A DNA stretch of 64,000 nt from Pseudochelatococcus lubricantis (GCF_011762225.1 NZ_JAASQI010000008.1:1-64000); one strand, 5' to 3'; counted from the first letter of the stretch, positions 1 through 9,245 are shown. Translations and numbers: made by a program. Notes: a model not told the origin generated them from the letters alone.

Positions 1-1
1 C

Positions 2-244
2 AGTTCACAAACATGGAACAACATCTATGCGCGCAAACCATTGTTCGGACTCACGTCCGCTCTCTCGCCGATTCACGAAACCTGGAAAAACGACAACCTC
101 GTCCGGCAGGCCGCAACTTCGCTCAGCGTCACCCGGAAACGGCGCGCCAACCCCTCCGCACCTGCCAGCACCGGCTCCGGAACGGCCGACGCCCACAGCC
201 TTCCGCAACTCCCCTTCGATCCTCGTGCGGGAGGCCGCCGATGA
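2..244 (+). CDS. 3' end of a probable RepA-type replication initiator (partial)
   Basis: An open frame enters from the left edge and ends in a TGA that overlaps the ATG of parA (ATGA), a normal sign of translational coupling. The visible C-terminal 80 residues include WNNIYARKPLFGL and a basic, proline-rich tail. In related trb-type ICEs the gene before parA is a RepA-like replication initiator, and this tail fits that position. The catalytic part lies outside the window, so the call rests mainly on context. Confidence 0.5.
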   Translation, partial: SSQTWNNIYARKPLFGLTSALSPIHETWKNDNLVRQAATSLSVTRKRRANPSAPASTGSGTADAHSLPQLPFDPRAGGRR

Positions 245-894
245 TCGTGGCCTTCCTCAACCAGAAAGGCGGCGTCGGCAAAACGACGCTGGCGCTCAAC
301 CTCGCCGGCGAATGGGCAAGGCAGGGAAAGCGCGTCATGCTGATCGACGCGGACCCGCAAGGATCGGCGCTCGACTGGTCGCAGCAACGGGAGCATGCGG
401 GCAAGCCCCGCCTGTTCGGCGTCATTGGCCTCGCCCGCGATACGTTGCACCGGGAGGCGCCCGAACTCGCTCGCGATGCCGATCATGTCGTAATCGACGG
501 GCCACCGCGCGTTGCCGGCCTGATGCGTTCGGCGCTGCTCGCCGCGGATCTCGTACTCGTCCCGGTGCAGCCATCGCCGTTCGACGGTTGGGCCTCGGCA
601 GAGATGCTGGCGCTCATCAGTGAGGCGCGCATCTACCGGCCTCAGCTTACGGCCCGTTTCGTGCTGAACCGCTGCGATGCACGCACCATGCTTGCACGCG
701 AAACGGCTGAGGCGCTGGCCGACCATGATCCGCCCGTCCTAGCCGCCACCATCGGCCAGCGCATCGCCTTCGCGGCCGCCGCGCAATCGGGCTGCCTGGT
801 GTCCGAGCTGGACGACGACACGCCCGCCGCGCGCGAGATCGCAGCGCTGGCGGATGCGATCGACGGGCTCGGCATCGGGAGGGCGACACGATGA
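241..894 (+). CDS. parA: ParA-family partition ATPase
   Basis: A 217-residue protein with the deviant Walker A motif KGGVGKTT at residues 9-16, the LIDADPQGS motif (Walker A') near 37 and VVIDGPP (Walker B) near 84. These define small ParA/MinD-type ATPases that keep plasmids and ICEs in dividing cells. A longer frame runs upstream, but the ATG at 241 starts directly with the family N-terminus and overlaps the preceding stop codon. It is followed, with a 4-bp overlap, by a small protein that could be its partner. Confidence 0.9.
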   Translation: MIVAFLNQKGGVGKTTLALNLAGEWARQGKRVMLIDADPQGSALDWSQQREHAGKPRLFGVIGLARDTLHREAPELARDADHVVIDGPPRVAGLMRSALLAADLVLVPVQPSPFDGWASAEMLALISEARIYRPQLTARFVLNRCDARTMLARETAEALADHDPPVLAATIGQRIAFAAAAQSGCLVSELDDDTPAAREIAALADAIDGLGIGRATR

Positions 895-1142
895 GCGAGC
901 GTCCGGCCCGTCGCGGTTTCGCTTCCCGGCCCGCCGATCCCGATCAGTGGATCAAGGCTGCTGGTTCGTCGCCGCGCAACGATAGCGCCACTGGCTACAC
1001 CGCACGGCTCACCATCGATGTGACGCCGGACCAGCGCGGCCGGATCAAGATCGCCGCGTTCCAACGCGGCGTCACCGTCGCCGACATGCTGCGCGATCTG
1101 CTCGCGCGCGAATTTCCCTCCGTCGAAGGAGAACGTCCATGA
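891..1142 (+). CDS. small ParA-partner-like protein, possible ribbon-helix-helix
   Basis: An 83-residue protein whose start overlaps the parA stop by 4 bp and whose stop overlaps the next start. Residues about 35-75 (ARLTIDVTPDQRGRIKIAA and on) look like a beta strand followed by two helices, the layout of ribbon-helix-helix DNA-binding proteins such as CopG/ParG. From its position it is probably the DNA-binding partner of ParA. The fold is inferred from pattern only. Confidence 0.7.
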   Translation: MSERPARRGFASRPADPDQWIKAAGSSPRNDSATGYTARLTIDVTPDQRGRIKIAAFQRGVTVADMLRDLLAREFPSVEGERP

Positions 1143-1660
1143 CCGGCAACGCGGTCCTCCGCGTGCGCAGCGGCCCCGCGCCGATCGCCCAGACCTCCGA
1201 CAGACTCACCCATGTCGAGCTGACCTGGATCGAAAAGCGGATCGAGAACTGGATCAGGTTCGGCCAGGAAGTCCGCGACGAGGTGCTCGACCGTCGCCGC
1301 CGTGTCTTCTCCTATCGTCCCGGCAGCGTCTTCGCCTTCGTCCGCTGGGCGGCCAACGACTTCGGCACGACCAGTTCGCGCATCGACATCGTGCGCGCGG
1401 TCGAACCGAACGAACCCTATCAGACTCTGCCCTTCGTGCAGCCGGGCGGCGACATTCTGCTGAAGATCGAGGGCTGGCCCAAGGTCGAACAGGTGCTTCG
1501 CCACATCGACGCAGTGGAAGCCATCGGCATCCTACCGCATGACGTCGCCCCCGATCACTGGCGGCACGTCGCCAACCGGATGAGCACCGGCCAAGAGCCG
1601 CGCGCCTACACCAGGGAACGCCATCAGGCGTGGCTCAAGCGGCGGGAGATCGAGAGATGA
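1139..1660 (+). CDS. DUF2840 family ICE protein
   Basis: A 173-residue protein coupled at both ends by 4-bp overlaps, with parA's partner before it and the traF-like peptidase after it. It matches the DUF2840 family in sequence style (VELTWIEKRIENWIRFG near the N-terminus; SVFAFVRWAANDFGT in the middle) and in fixed position within trb-type ICEs. No catalytic motif is visible and the function is unknown. Confidence 0.75.
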   Translation: MTGNAVLRVRSGPAPIAQTSDRLTHVELTWIEKRIENWIRFGQEVRDEVLDRRRRVFSYRPGSVFAFVRWAANDFGTTSSRIDIVRAVEPNEPYQTLPFVQPGGDILLKIEGWPKVEQVLRHIDAVEAIGILPHDVAPDHWRHVANRMSTGQEPRAYTRERHQAWLKRREIER

Positions 1661-2202
1661 CCCGCCGCAGCTATGTCATCGCGACGTGTCTCGCCGTCAT
1701 GGGGACGACACTGGCGTCGCTCGTTCCGGTTCCGCTCCGCCTGATCTGGAACGCTTCGGCCAGCGTGCCGATCGGCTTCTATGACCTCGATCCTCCTGGT
1801 CATCTGGAGGTCGGAGATCTGGTTGCGGTATTGCCGGACAAGCCGCTCGCCGATTTCCTGGTCGAGCGCGGCTATATCGGTCGCGACGTCCCGCTGATGA
1901 AGCGCGTCATGGGGCTTGCCGGCCAGCGGGTCTGCCGCACCGGCAACGCCATCACGGTCGACACGATACCGCTTGGGCGTGCGCTCGACCGCGACCGGCG
2001 CGGACGTCCGCTGCCGGTCTGGCAGGGCTGTCGCCGCCTCGCCGACGGTCAGATTTTCCTCATGAACCCCGATGTCAGCGACAGCCTGGACGGCCGTTAC
2101 TTCGGTCCGATCCCGGCGCGCGGCGTCATCGGCAAGGCGACGCGGCTCTACACCGACGAGGGTGGTGATGGCCGCTTCGTCTGGCGTGCCGCCACACGCT
2201 GA
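1657..2202 (+). CDS. traF: S26-family signal peptidase, TraF-like
   Basis: A 181-residue protein. The first 30 residues form one hydrophobic segment. Then come SVPIGFYDL, with the likely catalytic serine, and PLMKRVMGLAGQRVC, with the likely lysine of the Ser/Lys dyad. In conjugative systems TraF-type peptidases mature the TrbC pilin, encoded downstream here. The ATG at 1657 overlaps the DUF2840 stop; an in-frame start further upstream would run inside that gene and is less likely. Confidence 0.85.
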   Translation: MTRRSYVIATCLAVMGTTLASLVPVPLRLIWNASASVPIGFYDLDPPGHLEVGDLVAVLPDKPLADFLVERGYIGRDVPLMKRVMGLAGQRVCRTGNAITVDTIPLGRALDRDRRGRPLPVWQGCRRLADGQIFLMNPDVSDSLDGRYFGPIPARGVIGKATRLYTDEGGDGRFVWRAATR

Positions 2203-2269
2203 CCGCTTCCGATCGATGGGAGCGGTGCCCGTCGATGGCCTTCCCAACACCACCGCCATGGAGACAGTC

Positions 2270-2617
2270 ATGCCGCAGATCGGTCAATTCACACGTGAGA
2301 CGTCCGGCTTCACTGGACGCATCGAGACATTCACGCTCTTCCGCGACATCGCCATCGTGCCCGCCGATCCGTCCGATGCGGAAAACTCGCCGGACTATCG
2401 CATCCATGCCCGCGATGACGGCGCCGAGGAGAGCGGCCCGGAGGTCGGGGCGGGCTGGAAACGCACCGGCGAGCGCGCAGGCGAATATATCGCGCTGCTG
2501 ATCGACGATCCGGCCCTGCCGCAGCCGATCCGCGCCAACCTGTTCCGCGACGATGATGCCGGTAACGCTTGGTCGCTGCACTGGTCGCGACCGCGCGACC
2601 GCGCCGAGAAGGATTGA
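2270..2617 (+). CDS. DUF736 family protein
   Basis: A 115-residue protein starting MPQIGQFTRETSGFTGRI, the typical N-terminus of DUF736. The rest (DYRIHARDD, GWKRTGERAGEYIALLIDDP, FRDDDAGNAWSLHWSRP) fits the family throughout. These small soluble proteins are common on alphaproteobacterial plasmids and ICEs; the function is unknown. An in-frame ATG 12 bp upstream (2258) is possible, but the chosen start gives the conserved N-terminus. Confidence 0.85.
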   Translation: MPQIGQFTRETSGFTGRIETFTLFRDIAIVPADPSDAENSPDYRIHARDDGAEESGPEVGAGWKRTGERAGEYIALLIDDPALPQPIRANLFRDDDAGNAWSLHWSRPRDRAEKD

Positions 2618-2620
2618 GCG

Positions 2621-3394
2621 ATGGCTTGGCCTCGTCCGACGACGAGCCGCCGGGATGTGTCCGGGCTGCGCTCTGCAACTCGGCGCATGGCTCTCCTTCT
2701 CCTTACCGGCATCTCTGTCGCAAGCGTCGTACCGGTGATCGCTCTGGCTCAGGATGCGCCGATCGCACGACCATCGACCAGCGATCGCCACGCTGCATAT
2801 GTCGCCGAAGCGGCCGCGCGCTTCCGGATACCGATTGCATGGATTCGCGCGGTCATGCGGGCGGAAAGCGCCGGTGATCCAAGCGCGACATCACCCAAGG
2901 GCGCGATGGGCCTGATGCAGATCATGCCCGAAACCTGGGCGGGCCTGCGTGCTCGCCATCGCCTCGGCACCGATCCTTACGATCCCCACGACAACATCAT
3001 CGCGGGCGCGGCCTATATTCGCGAGTTGTTCGAGCGGTACGGTTCGCCCGGCTGGATCGCGGCCTACAATGCTGGCCCCGGCCGTTACGAGGACTCTCTC
3101 GACGGCCGCCCGCTGCCCGCCGAGACGCGCGCCTATCTCGCCATCGTCGCGCCGTCGGTCAGCAGCGGCGATCCCGCCAGCCCCGTCATGGTCGCGGCGG
3201 CCGATCCGCTCGTCTGGACGCGCGCACCGCTGTTCATTGCGCGATCGGAGCGCAGCGCCGCTGCCGATCCTTTGCCGGTTGAACGCGCCTCCAGTGACGC
3301 GAGCGCGACGCCGGCCGTGCGCGATGTCTCCGCCATCGTGCCGCAGTCCGGCGGGCTTTTCGTCGCCCGCGCCGACGATCGGACCGCGCGATGA
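2621..3394 (+). CDS. lytic transglycosylase (SLT family), conjugal cell-wall hydrolase
   Basis: A 257-residue protein. After a basic N-terminus and a hydrophobic signal-like segment (ALLLLTGISVASVVPVIALAQ) comes an SLT domain: IPIAWIRAVMRAESAGDP with the catalytic Glu, SPKGAMGLMQIMPETW, and AAYNAGPGRYE. It cleaves peptidoglycan to let the type IV secretion channel cross the wall. The C-terminal 80 residues are low complexity. An alternative start at 2687 would place the signal peptide at the very N-terminus. Confidence 0.88.
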   Translation: MAWPRPTTSRRDVSGLRSATRRMALLLLTGISVASVVPVIALAQDAPIARPSTSDRHAAYVAEAAARFRIPIAWIRAVMRAESAGDPSATSPKGAMGLMQIMPETWAGLRARHRLGTDPYDPHDNIIAGAAYIRELFERYGSPGWIAAYNAGPGRYEDSLDGRPLPAETRAYLAIVAPSVSSGDPASPVMVAAADPLVWTRAPLFIARSERSAAADPLPVERASSDASATPAVRDVSAIVPQSGGLFVARADDRTAR

Positions 3395-3494
3395 GCGCCC
3401 GCGTTCCTGATCGCGCGATAGCGTATCCCGGCGTGTCATGGCGTGGGCCGAGGCGGGAAGCAGGCAACACGACCGAACGAGGGCGAGATAAAAA

Positions 3495-3582
3495 GCCGCG
3501 AGGTGCGGCGTCGGTCGGTCGTTTTGTTTCAATGGGTTACTCCGCTCTTTCGCGAGGTGCGCTGTTTTCGCGAACCTCGCGA
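3495..3582. other. candidate oriT: repeats upstream of the relaxase gene
   Basis: The 244-bp gap before the relaxase holds an 11-bp direct repeat CGCGAGGTGCG (3497-3507 and 3551-3561). It also holds a perfect inverted repeat TCGCGAGGT/ACCTCGCGA (3550-3558 and 3574-3582) and a short GCCGC/GCGGC hairpin (3495-3509). Repeats immediately 5' of a relaxase gene are where oriT is commonly found. An 83-codon frame crosses the gap but does not look like a protein. No nick site can be assigned by eye. Confidence 0.45.
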
Positions 3583-3638
3583 GCGCGCCGTTTCTTCCCT
3601 GATTTCATCTGTTTGATGCGATGTGCGGAGTCTCGGCG

Positions 3639-5378
3639 ATGAGCGGCAATGAAGATTTCCGCATCCGGCCCGGCCGTATCCGATCGTCAAGCGCGCAGCG
3701 TGCCAGGCCCTTTATCGCGCAGGCGCTGGCTGCCGCGCAGAAGGCCGGCGCTCGCGTCTCGCGTTCTGGCCGGATCAGCTCCGGCAATCGCTCGACCTTC
3801 GGGCGGGGCCGAACGGCGAGTGTTCGCGCCAACCGTCTCCTCACCGGCCGCTCGCGCGTCGTCGTCATCAAGACTCGCCTGGTGCGCCATCATGCCCGCA
3901 CGGCTCCGCTCGCGGCCCATCTCAACTATCTGCGCCGCGAGGGCGTGACCCGTAACGGAGAGAAGGCCCGGTTGTTCGGGCCGGAGACCGATGAGGTCGA
4001 GGGCCGCGCCTTCGCCGAGCGTTGCGGCGACGATCGCCACCATTTCCGCTTCATCGTCTCGCCGGAGGACGCCGTGGATATGGCGGACCTCAAATCCTTC
4101 ACCCGAGATCTGATGAACCAGATGGAGAAGGATCTCGGCACGAAGCTCGAATGGGCCGCCGTCGATCACTGGAATACCGACAACCCGCACGTCCACATCA
4201 TCCTGCGCGGCCGTGCCGATGACGGGCAGGACCTCGTGATCGCGCGCGACTACATCAAGGAAGGCATGCGCGGCCGCGCCGCCGACCTCGTCACGCAGGA
4301 ATTGGGGCCGCGCACGGATCTCGACATTCACCGCGCTCTGGAGCGACAGGTCGAGGCCGAGCGCTGGACGCAACTCGACCGCCAGCTTGCCCGCGATGCG
4401 CACGCCACGGGCGTCATCGACATGGCGCCCGACCGACAAACCCGGCCCGACGAATATCATGCGTTCAAGGTCGGACGGCTGCACAAGCTGGAAACGCTCG
4501 GCCTCGCCGTCGAGGTCGGCCCCGGCCAGTGGATGATCGACGGCAAGGCCGAGGCGACGCTGCGCGAACTCGGTGAACGCGGTGACATCATCAAGCGGAT
4601 GCACCGGGCGTTGACGGAACGCGGCATCGAACGCGGATCGGCCAGCTATGTGCTAGCCGCCGAAAGTCTCGATACGCCGATCGTCGGGAGGCTGGTCGAT
4701 CGGGGCCTCGACGACGAACTGAAGGGCACGGCCTATGCCGTCGTCGATGGCGTCGACGGTCGCACCCACCACGTCAAGCTGCCCGATCTCGATGCGGCCG
4801 GAGACGGCGCGCCCGGCTCGATCGTCGAGCTGCGCCGGTTCGATGACGCGCGGGGGCAACGCCGCGTCGCCATAGCCGTTCGCTCCGACCTCGACATCGA
4901 TCGCCAGATCACGGCGTCGGGCGCGACCTGGCTCGACCGCCAGAACATCGCCCGCGGGCCGGTTGCGCTGTCGGAAGGCGGTTTCGGCGCCGAGGTGCGG
5001 CAGGCGATGGAACGTCGCGCCGAGCACCTGGTCGATCAGGGCCTCGGCGAGCGGCATGGGCAGAGCATCACCTTCACTCGGAACCTGATCGACACGCTGC
5101 GCCGCAGAGAGCTGGAAATGCTCGGCGAGAAGGTCGCGGCGGAAACCGGCCGGCCATTCACCCGCGCCGCGAGCGGCGAATATGTCGCCGGCTCCTATCG
5201 GCAGCGCTTCACGCTCGCCTCCGGGCGCTTCGCCATGATCGACGATGGGCTCGGCTTCCAGCTCGTGCCCTGGACGCCCTCTCTCGAAATGCAGCTCGGC
5301 CGCCACGTCTCCGGCGTCGCCCGTAGCGACGGCGGCGTCGACTGGAGCTTCGGGCGCAAGCGGGGCCTCGGCCTCTAA
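3639..5378 (+). CDS. relaxase / mobilisation nuclease (DUF3363 family)
   Basis: A 579-residue protein that would nick oriT and lead the transferred strand. Residues near 183-191 (PHVHIILRG) carry the histidine-rich metal site of relaxases, preceded by HHFRFIVSPEDA. The C-terminal half matches the DUF3363 extension of this ICE family. The start chosen (MSGNEDFRIRPG) follows the candidate oriT; the frame could open 18 bp earlier. The catalytic tyrosine was not assigned. It sits directly before the coupling protein gene, as expected. Confidence 0.87.
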   Translation: MSGNEDFRIRPGRIRSSSAQRARPFIAQALAAAQKAGARVSRSGRISSGNRSTFGRGRTASVRANRLLTGRSRVVVIKTRLVRHHARTAPLAAHLNYLRREGVTRNGEKARLFGPETDEVEGRAFAERCGDDRHHFRFIVSPEDAVDMADLKSFTRDLMNQMEKDLGTKLEWAAVDHWNTDNPHVHIILRGRADDGQDLVIARDYIKEGMRGRAADLVTQELGPRTDLDIHRALERQVEAERWTQLDRQLARDAHATGVIDMAPDRQTRPDEYHAFKVGRLHKLETLGLAVEVGPGQWMIDGKAEATLRELGERGDIIKRMHRALTERGIERGSASYVLAAESLDTPIVGRLVDRGLDDELKGTAYAVVDGVDGRTHHVKLPDLDAAGDGAPGSIVELRRFDDARGQRRVAIAVRSDLDIDRQITASGATWLDRQNIARGPVALSEGGFGAEVRQAMERRAEHLVDQGLGERHGQSITFTRNLIDTLRRRELEMLGEKVAAETGRPFTRAASGEYVAGSYRQRFTLASGRFAMIDDGLGFQLVPWTPSLEMQLGRHVSGVARSDGGVDWSFGRKRGLGL

Positions 5379-5402
5379 CCCCTCGCAGAAAGACCCCTTG
5401 CC

Positions 5403-7388
5403 ATGTCCGCGACGAAAATCCTCTGGGGCCAAATTCTGATCGTCTCCGCGATCGTGCTCGCCACGACCTGGGGCGCGACGGAATGGGTGGCCTGGCGGCT
5501 CGCCTTCCAGCCGGAGCTTGGGCCGCCGTGGTTCCGGCTGTTCGGCTTTCCCTTCTACATGCCGCCCGCCTTCTTCTGGTGGTGGTATGGCTTTGATGCC
5601 TATGCGCCGTCGATCTTCGTCGAGGGCGCGTGGATCGCGGCGTCAGGCGGATTCATCTCGGTGGCCGTCGCCATCGGCATGTCGGTCTGGCGCGCCCGCG
5701 AGGCCAAGAAGGTCGAGACCTACGGCTCCGCTCGCTGGGCCGAGACGGAGGAGGTGAAGGCGGCGGGACTTCTCGGCCCCGATGGTGTTGTGCTCGGCCG
5801 CTACGACCGCAACTATCTTCGCCATGATGGACCGGAGCATGTGCTGTGCTTCGCGCCGACCCGTTCGGGCAAGGGCGTCGGCCTGGTCGTCCCCTCGCTG
5901 CTGACCTGGCCTGGATCGGCGATCGTCCACGATATCAAGGGCGAGAACTGGCAACTCACCGCCGGCTTTCGCGCGCGGCATGGCCGCGTGCTCCTGTTCG
6001 ATCCGACCAACCCGAAATCATCGGCCTACAATCCACTACTGGAGGTCCGCCGCGGCGAATGGGAGGTGCGCGACGTCCAGAACATCGCGGACATCCTCGT
6101 CGATCCCGAAGGCTCGCTCGAGAAGCGCAATCATTGGGAAAAAACCAGCCATGCACTGCTCGTCGGTGCGATCCTCCATGTCCTCTACGCGGAAGAGGAA
6201 AAGACGCTCGCTGGCGTCGCCGCCTTCCTCTCCGATCCGAAGCGGCCGATCGAGTCGACGCTCGCCGCGATGATGAAGACCGCGCATCTCGGTGAAGCCG
6301 GGCCGCACCCCGTCATCGCCAGCGCCGCGCGCGAGCTGCTCAACAAATCCGACAATGAGCGATCGGGCGTGTTGTCGACCGCCATGTCCTTCCTCGGCCT
6401 CTATCGCGATCCTGTCGTGGCAGAGGTGACGCGCCGCTGCGATTGGCGGATCACCGACATCGTGACAGCCAGGCATCCGACCACGCTCTACCTCGTCGTC
6501 CCGCCGTCCGACATCAACCGTACCAAGCCGCTCATCCGCCTGATCCTCAATCAAGTCGGTCGCCGCCTGACCGAGGATCTCCAGGCCAAGGCCGGTCGCC
6601 ATCGGCTGCTGCTGATGCTCGACGAATTTCCGGCGCTGGGCCGGCTCGATTTCTTCGAGTCCGCCCTGGCCTTCATGGCGGGCTATGGCCTGAAGAGTTT
6701 CCTGATCGCGCAGAGCCTCAACCAGATCGAGAAAGCCTATGGCGCGAACAACTCGATCCTCGACAACTGCCATGTGCGGGTGAGCTTCGCGACCAACGAC
6801 GAACGCACGGCCAAGCGCGTATCAGACGCACTCGGCACCGCGACCGAGATGAAGGCGATGCGAAACTATGCTGGGCACCGGCTGTCGCCGTGGCTCGGGC
6901 ATCTGATGGTGTCGCGCTCAGAAACGGCCCGCCAGCTGCTTACCCCCGGCGAGATCATGCAGCTTCCGCCGAGCGATGAGATCGTCATGGTCGCGGGCAC
7001 GCCGCCAATCCGGGCGAAGAAGGCCCGTTACTACGAGGACGCGCGTTTCAAGGAGCGCATCCTGCCGCCGCCAGCGCTGGTCGTCCCGAAACAGGGGCGT
7101 CCCGATGATTGGACCGCGCTGCCGCTCCCACTTCGACCTGAGAGGACCGAGCCGGGATCAGCGGCGGAAGCCAGCGATGAAGATCCGACCGATTCCGAAC
7201 GTCGTCAGCAACCCGAACTCAACCGCGCGGAGCCTGTCGAGATGAAGGCTCCGCTCGAGAACGAGTTCGAGATCGGCCTTGCCGACGACGTCGAGGGCGA
7301 CACGGTCCGCAACAGCCGGATGAACCGGCTGATGCAGGGCGTCGCCCGTCAGGTCTCGCTCGATCCGGGCGATGGCATGGAACTGTGA
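5403..7388 (+). CDS. traG: type IV coupling protein TraG/VirD4
   Basis: A 661-residue inner-membrane ATPase that brings the relaxase-DNA complex to the secretion channel. Two N-terminal membrane segments lie within about residues 5-95. Walker A is PTRSGKGVGLVVPS (near 150) and Walker B is LLLMLDEFPALGRL (near 405). The C-terminal 100 residues are charged and disordered. It lies 24 bp after the relaxase gene, so the two are probably co-transcribed. Confidence 0.95.
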   Translation: MSATKILWGQILIVSAIVLATTWGATEWVAWRLAFQPELGPPWFRLFGFPFYMPPAFFWWWYGFDAYAPSIFVEGAWIAASGGFISVAVAIGMSVWRAREAKKVETYGSARWAETEEVKAAGLLGPDGVVLGRYDRNYLRHDGPEHVLCFAPTRSGKGVGLVVPSLLTWPGSAIVHDIKGENWQLTAGFRARHGRVLLFDPTNPKSSAYNPLLEVRRGEWEVRDVQNIADILVDPEGSLEKRNHWEKTSHALLVGAILHVLYAEEEKTLAGVAAFLSDPKRPIESTLAAMMKTAHLGEAGPHPVIASAARELLNKSDNERSGVLSTAMSFLGLYRDPVVAEVTRRCDWRITDIVTARHPTTLYLVVPPSDINRTKPLIRLILNQVGRRLTEDLQAKAGRHRLLLMLDEFPALGRLDFFESALAFMAGYGLKSFLIAQSLNQIEKAYGANNSILDNCHVRVSFATNDERTAKRVSDALGTATEMKAMRNYAGHRLSPWLGHLMVSRSETARQLLTPGEIMQLPPSDEIVMVAGTPPIRAKKARYYEDARFKERILPPPALVVPKQGRPDDWTALPLPLRPERTEPGSAAEASDEDPTDSERRQQPELNRAEPVEMKAPLENEFEIGLADDVEGDTVRNSRMNRLMQGVARQVSLDPGDGMEL

Positions 7389-7395
7389 GGTGGTC

Positions 7396-7830
7396 ATGCC
7401 GAAGTCACCCAAAAAGCAGCGCCTGTCCGTCTATCTCGACCCGGCGGTGATGCGCCGTCTCGCCGAACATGCCGCGCGCCGCGATTATTCCCGATCGCTG
7501 ATCGCCGAAGCAGCCATCGAATCCTTCCTGTCGCCCGATGCCGCCGAGCGGCAGGAAGCTGCCACCACCAAGCGCTTGGACCAGATCGATCGCCGCATGA
7601 CACGGCTGGAACGCGACGTCGGCATTTCGGTCGAGATGCTGGCTTTGTTCGTGCGCTTCTGGGTCGCCACCACGCCGGCGCTGCCGGAACCCGCCGCTCA
7701 AGCCGCCCGCGCCAAGGCCGGCGAGCGCTATGATCAATTCGTCGTCGCGCTTGGCCGACGATTGGCGAAGGGACCAAAGCTCAGACAGGAGATCGCCGAG
7801 GACGTTGGCGCTGCCGAGAATGACAGCTAA
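7396..7830 (+). CDS. CopG-type ribbon-helix-helix protein
   Basis: A 144-residue protein. Residues about 7-45 (QRLSVYLDPAVMRRLAEHAARRDYSRSLIAEAAIESFL) have the strand-helix-helix order of CopG regulators. A likely coiled coil follows (TKRLDQIDRRMTRLERDVG) and then a hydrophobic stretch. It starts 8 bp after traG, and such proteins usually sit between traG and trbB, where they may control the trb operon. Its stop overlaps the end of the convergent CoiA-like gene by 4 bp. Confidence 0.8.
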   Translation: MPKSPKKQRLSVYLDPAVMRRLAEHAARRDYSRSLIAEAAIESFLSPDAAERQEAATTKRLDQIDRRMTRLERDVGISVEMLALFVRFWVATTPALPEPAAQAARAKAGERYDQFVVALGRRLAKGPKLRQEIAEDVGAAENDS

Positions 7831-9089
7831 GCGGCAATTCTCTGCTTTTGGAAAAGCTCAGGAAAAATTCTTAGAACGATACTCCCGGCGATGCTCTCCG
7901 GCGCATCCTGGGGTTCCTGTAAGGCGCGATCAAATTTCGCGGCTACGCTTGTCTTCTTCAGGATCTCCGTGCCGGCGGTTACTGCCAGGACCTTTCGCAT
8001 GATGCGCCCAAACTTGTATCTCCGCTCGCTCGACAGGAACGTGTTGATAACCTCCGTGAGGTTCTTCTGGGCTGAACCAATCGGCTTTCCTTCTACGAAG
8101 GATAGGATCGCATTCAAAAGCGAACCGATGTCAGCTTCATCAAGATTTTCCCAATTGAGCTGAGGATCGCCGCTCTTCTCGGCCAGCTCAGTGAGCAAAT
8201 CTCTTCGCGTCGGCCACTTCGTACCGCTCGCCGTCGTTGCCGATAACCAGCGATTCCGAAAATCCACATGCCAAGGTGGAGGCGGAGCAACGGCGAAGGG
8301 CAATCCCGACACCGGCCATTCGAGCTCGGGAAGACCGGCGATCTTTGAATGCCAACCAGCACCATGCTCCCAGAATGCCCGAAGCAGAAATGCCTGCCGG
8401 GCACGGCCCTCCGCAACGACGGCGTCATCGAGGGAGAACAGATTCTTATTGTGGGAATACAAGATGTCCTCGAAGGCTGTTAGAAGCCGAGCCCGCTCCA
8501 CTGGCTCAAAATTCCATGTCAGCCAGATCAGATGCCGACCTTCTCGTCGGTAAAAATCTTCTCGCGCGACGATGATTGGGATCTGCGTTGTTGCCAACTG
8601 AACTTCTACGGCAATGGGCTTTCCATCATAGATTGCCCGAACATCGGGACGGCGCCTACTTCCCCCGTTCGCAACATACTCATCAACCACGACAGACCCA
8701 GGCTCGGTCAATGGGTCCAGATTGAGCAGTTCAGCGACAAGGTTCTTCAAACGCACATGCAAGGGGCTCTCCTGCGCCCCTTGGAACTGCGAAGCGTTTA
8801 CCTCATCGGTCGAACCTGGCTCTCCAGTCCACCATGGACAGGTTCGTGGCGCACCTTTGTGATGCCGCCAAAATGGCAACTTCGTCGTGGGTTCGCGCGG
8901 CGCATAGACAGGATAGCCGCAATGGTCGCAGACGAACGCGGCGTGCTTATCATTGCGTGCGCGCGTGGCGGCTCGGCGGATTACTTGGTAACCGTCGGCA
9001 TCAATCTTCAGCAGGTCATCGCTCGATATGACGGCCATATCCTGAAGACGAACGGCGCGCTTCAATGTTCGCTGCAATCGCCCCTTCAC
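7827..9089 (-). CDS. CoiA-like / DUF6035 family protein with PD-(D/E)XK-like site
   Basis: A 420-residue protein transcribed against all surrounding transfer genes. Its N-terminal part has CDHCGYPVY and FWRHHKGAPRTCPWW, a possible zinc-binding element. The middle has RRPDVRAIYDGKPIAVEVQ, a PD-(D/E)XK-like signature with E-x-Q in place of E-x-K. These features recall competence protein CoiA and DUF6035 proteins. The visibly more A/T-rich sequence and the opposite strand suggest later insertion between the traG and trb blocks. Substrate and role are unknown. Confidence 0.7.
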   Translation of the reverse strand: MKGRLQRTLKRAVRLQDMAVISSDDLLKIDADGYQVIRRAATRARNDKHAAFVCDHCGYPVYAPREPTTKLPFWRHHKGAPRTCPWWTGEPGSTDEVNASQFQGAQESPLHVRLKNLVAELLNLDPLTEPGSVVVDEYVANGGSRRRPDVRAIYDGKPIAVEVQLATTQIPIIVAREDFYRREGRHLIWLTWNFEPVERARLLTAFEDILYSHNKNLFSLDDAVVAEGRARQAFLLRAFWEHGAGWHSKIAGLPELEWPVSGLPFAVAPPPPWHVDFRNRWLSATTASGTKWPTRRDLLTELAEKSGDPQLNWENLDEADIGSLLNAILSFVEGKPIGSAQKNLTEVINTFLSSERRYKFGRIMRKVLAVTAGTEILKKTSVAAKFDRALQEPQDAPESIAGSIVLRIFPELFQKQRIAA

Positions 9090-9245
9090 TCTTCACCTCC
9101 GCCCCTCGCGAATCACTGCGCCTCCTTAAGCGACTTCTCGATGATACCTGTAACGCAACCTACGCTTTCTCCTGTATTTGCACGCCACGCTACTACTACG
9201 ACCAAATCTTGTTGAATCGGCCTGATTTCTGGCTCTTTTAATCAT

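Noticed and set aside
3391-3642. 83-codon frame overlapping the transglycosylase stop by 4 bp
   Set aside because: Its product is basic and repeat-driven with no family look, and the DNA under it carries the oriT-like repeats. The overlap alone is not enough.
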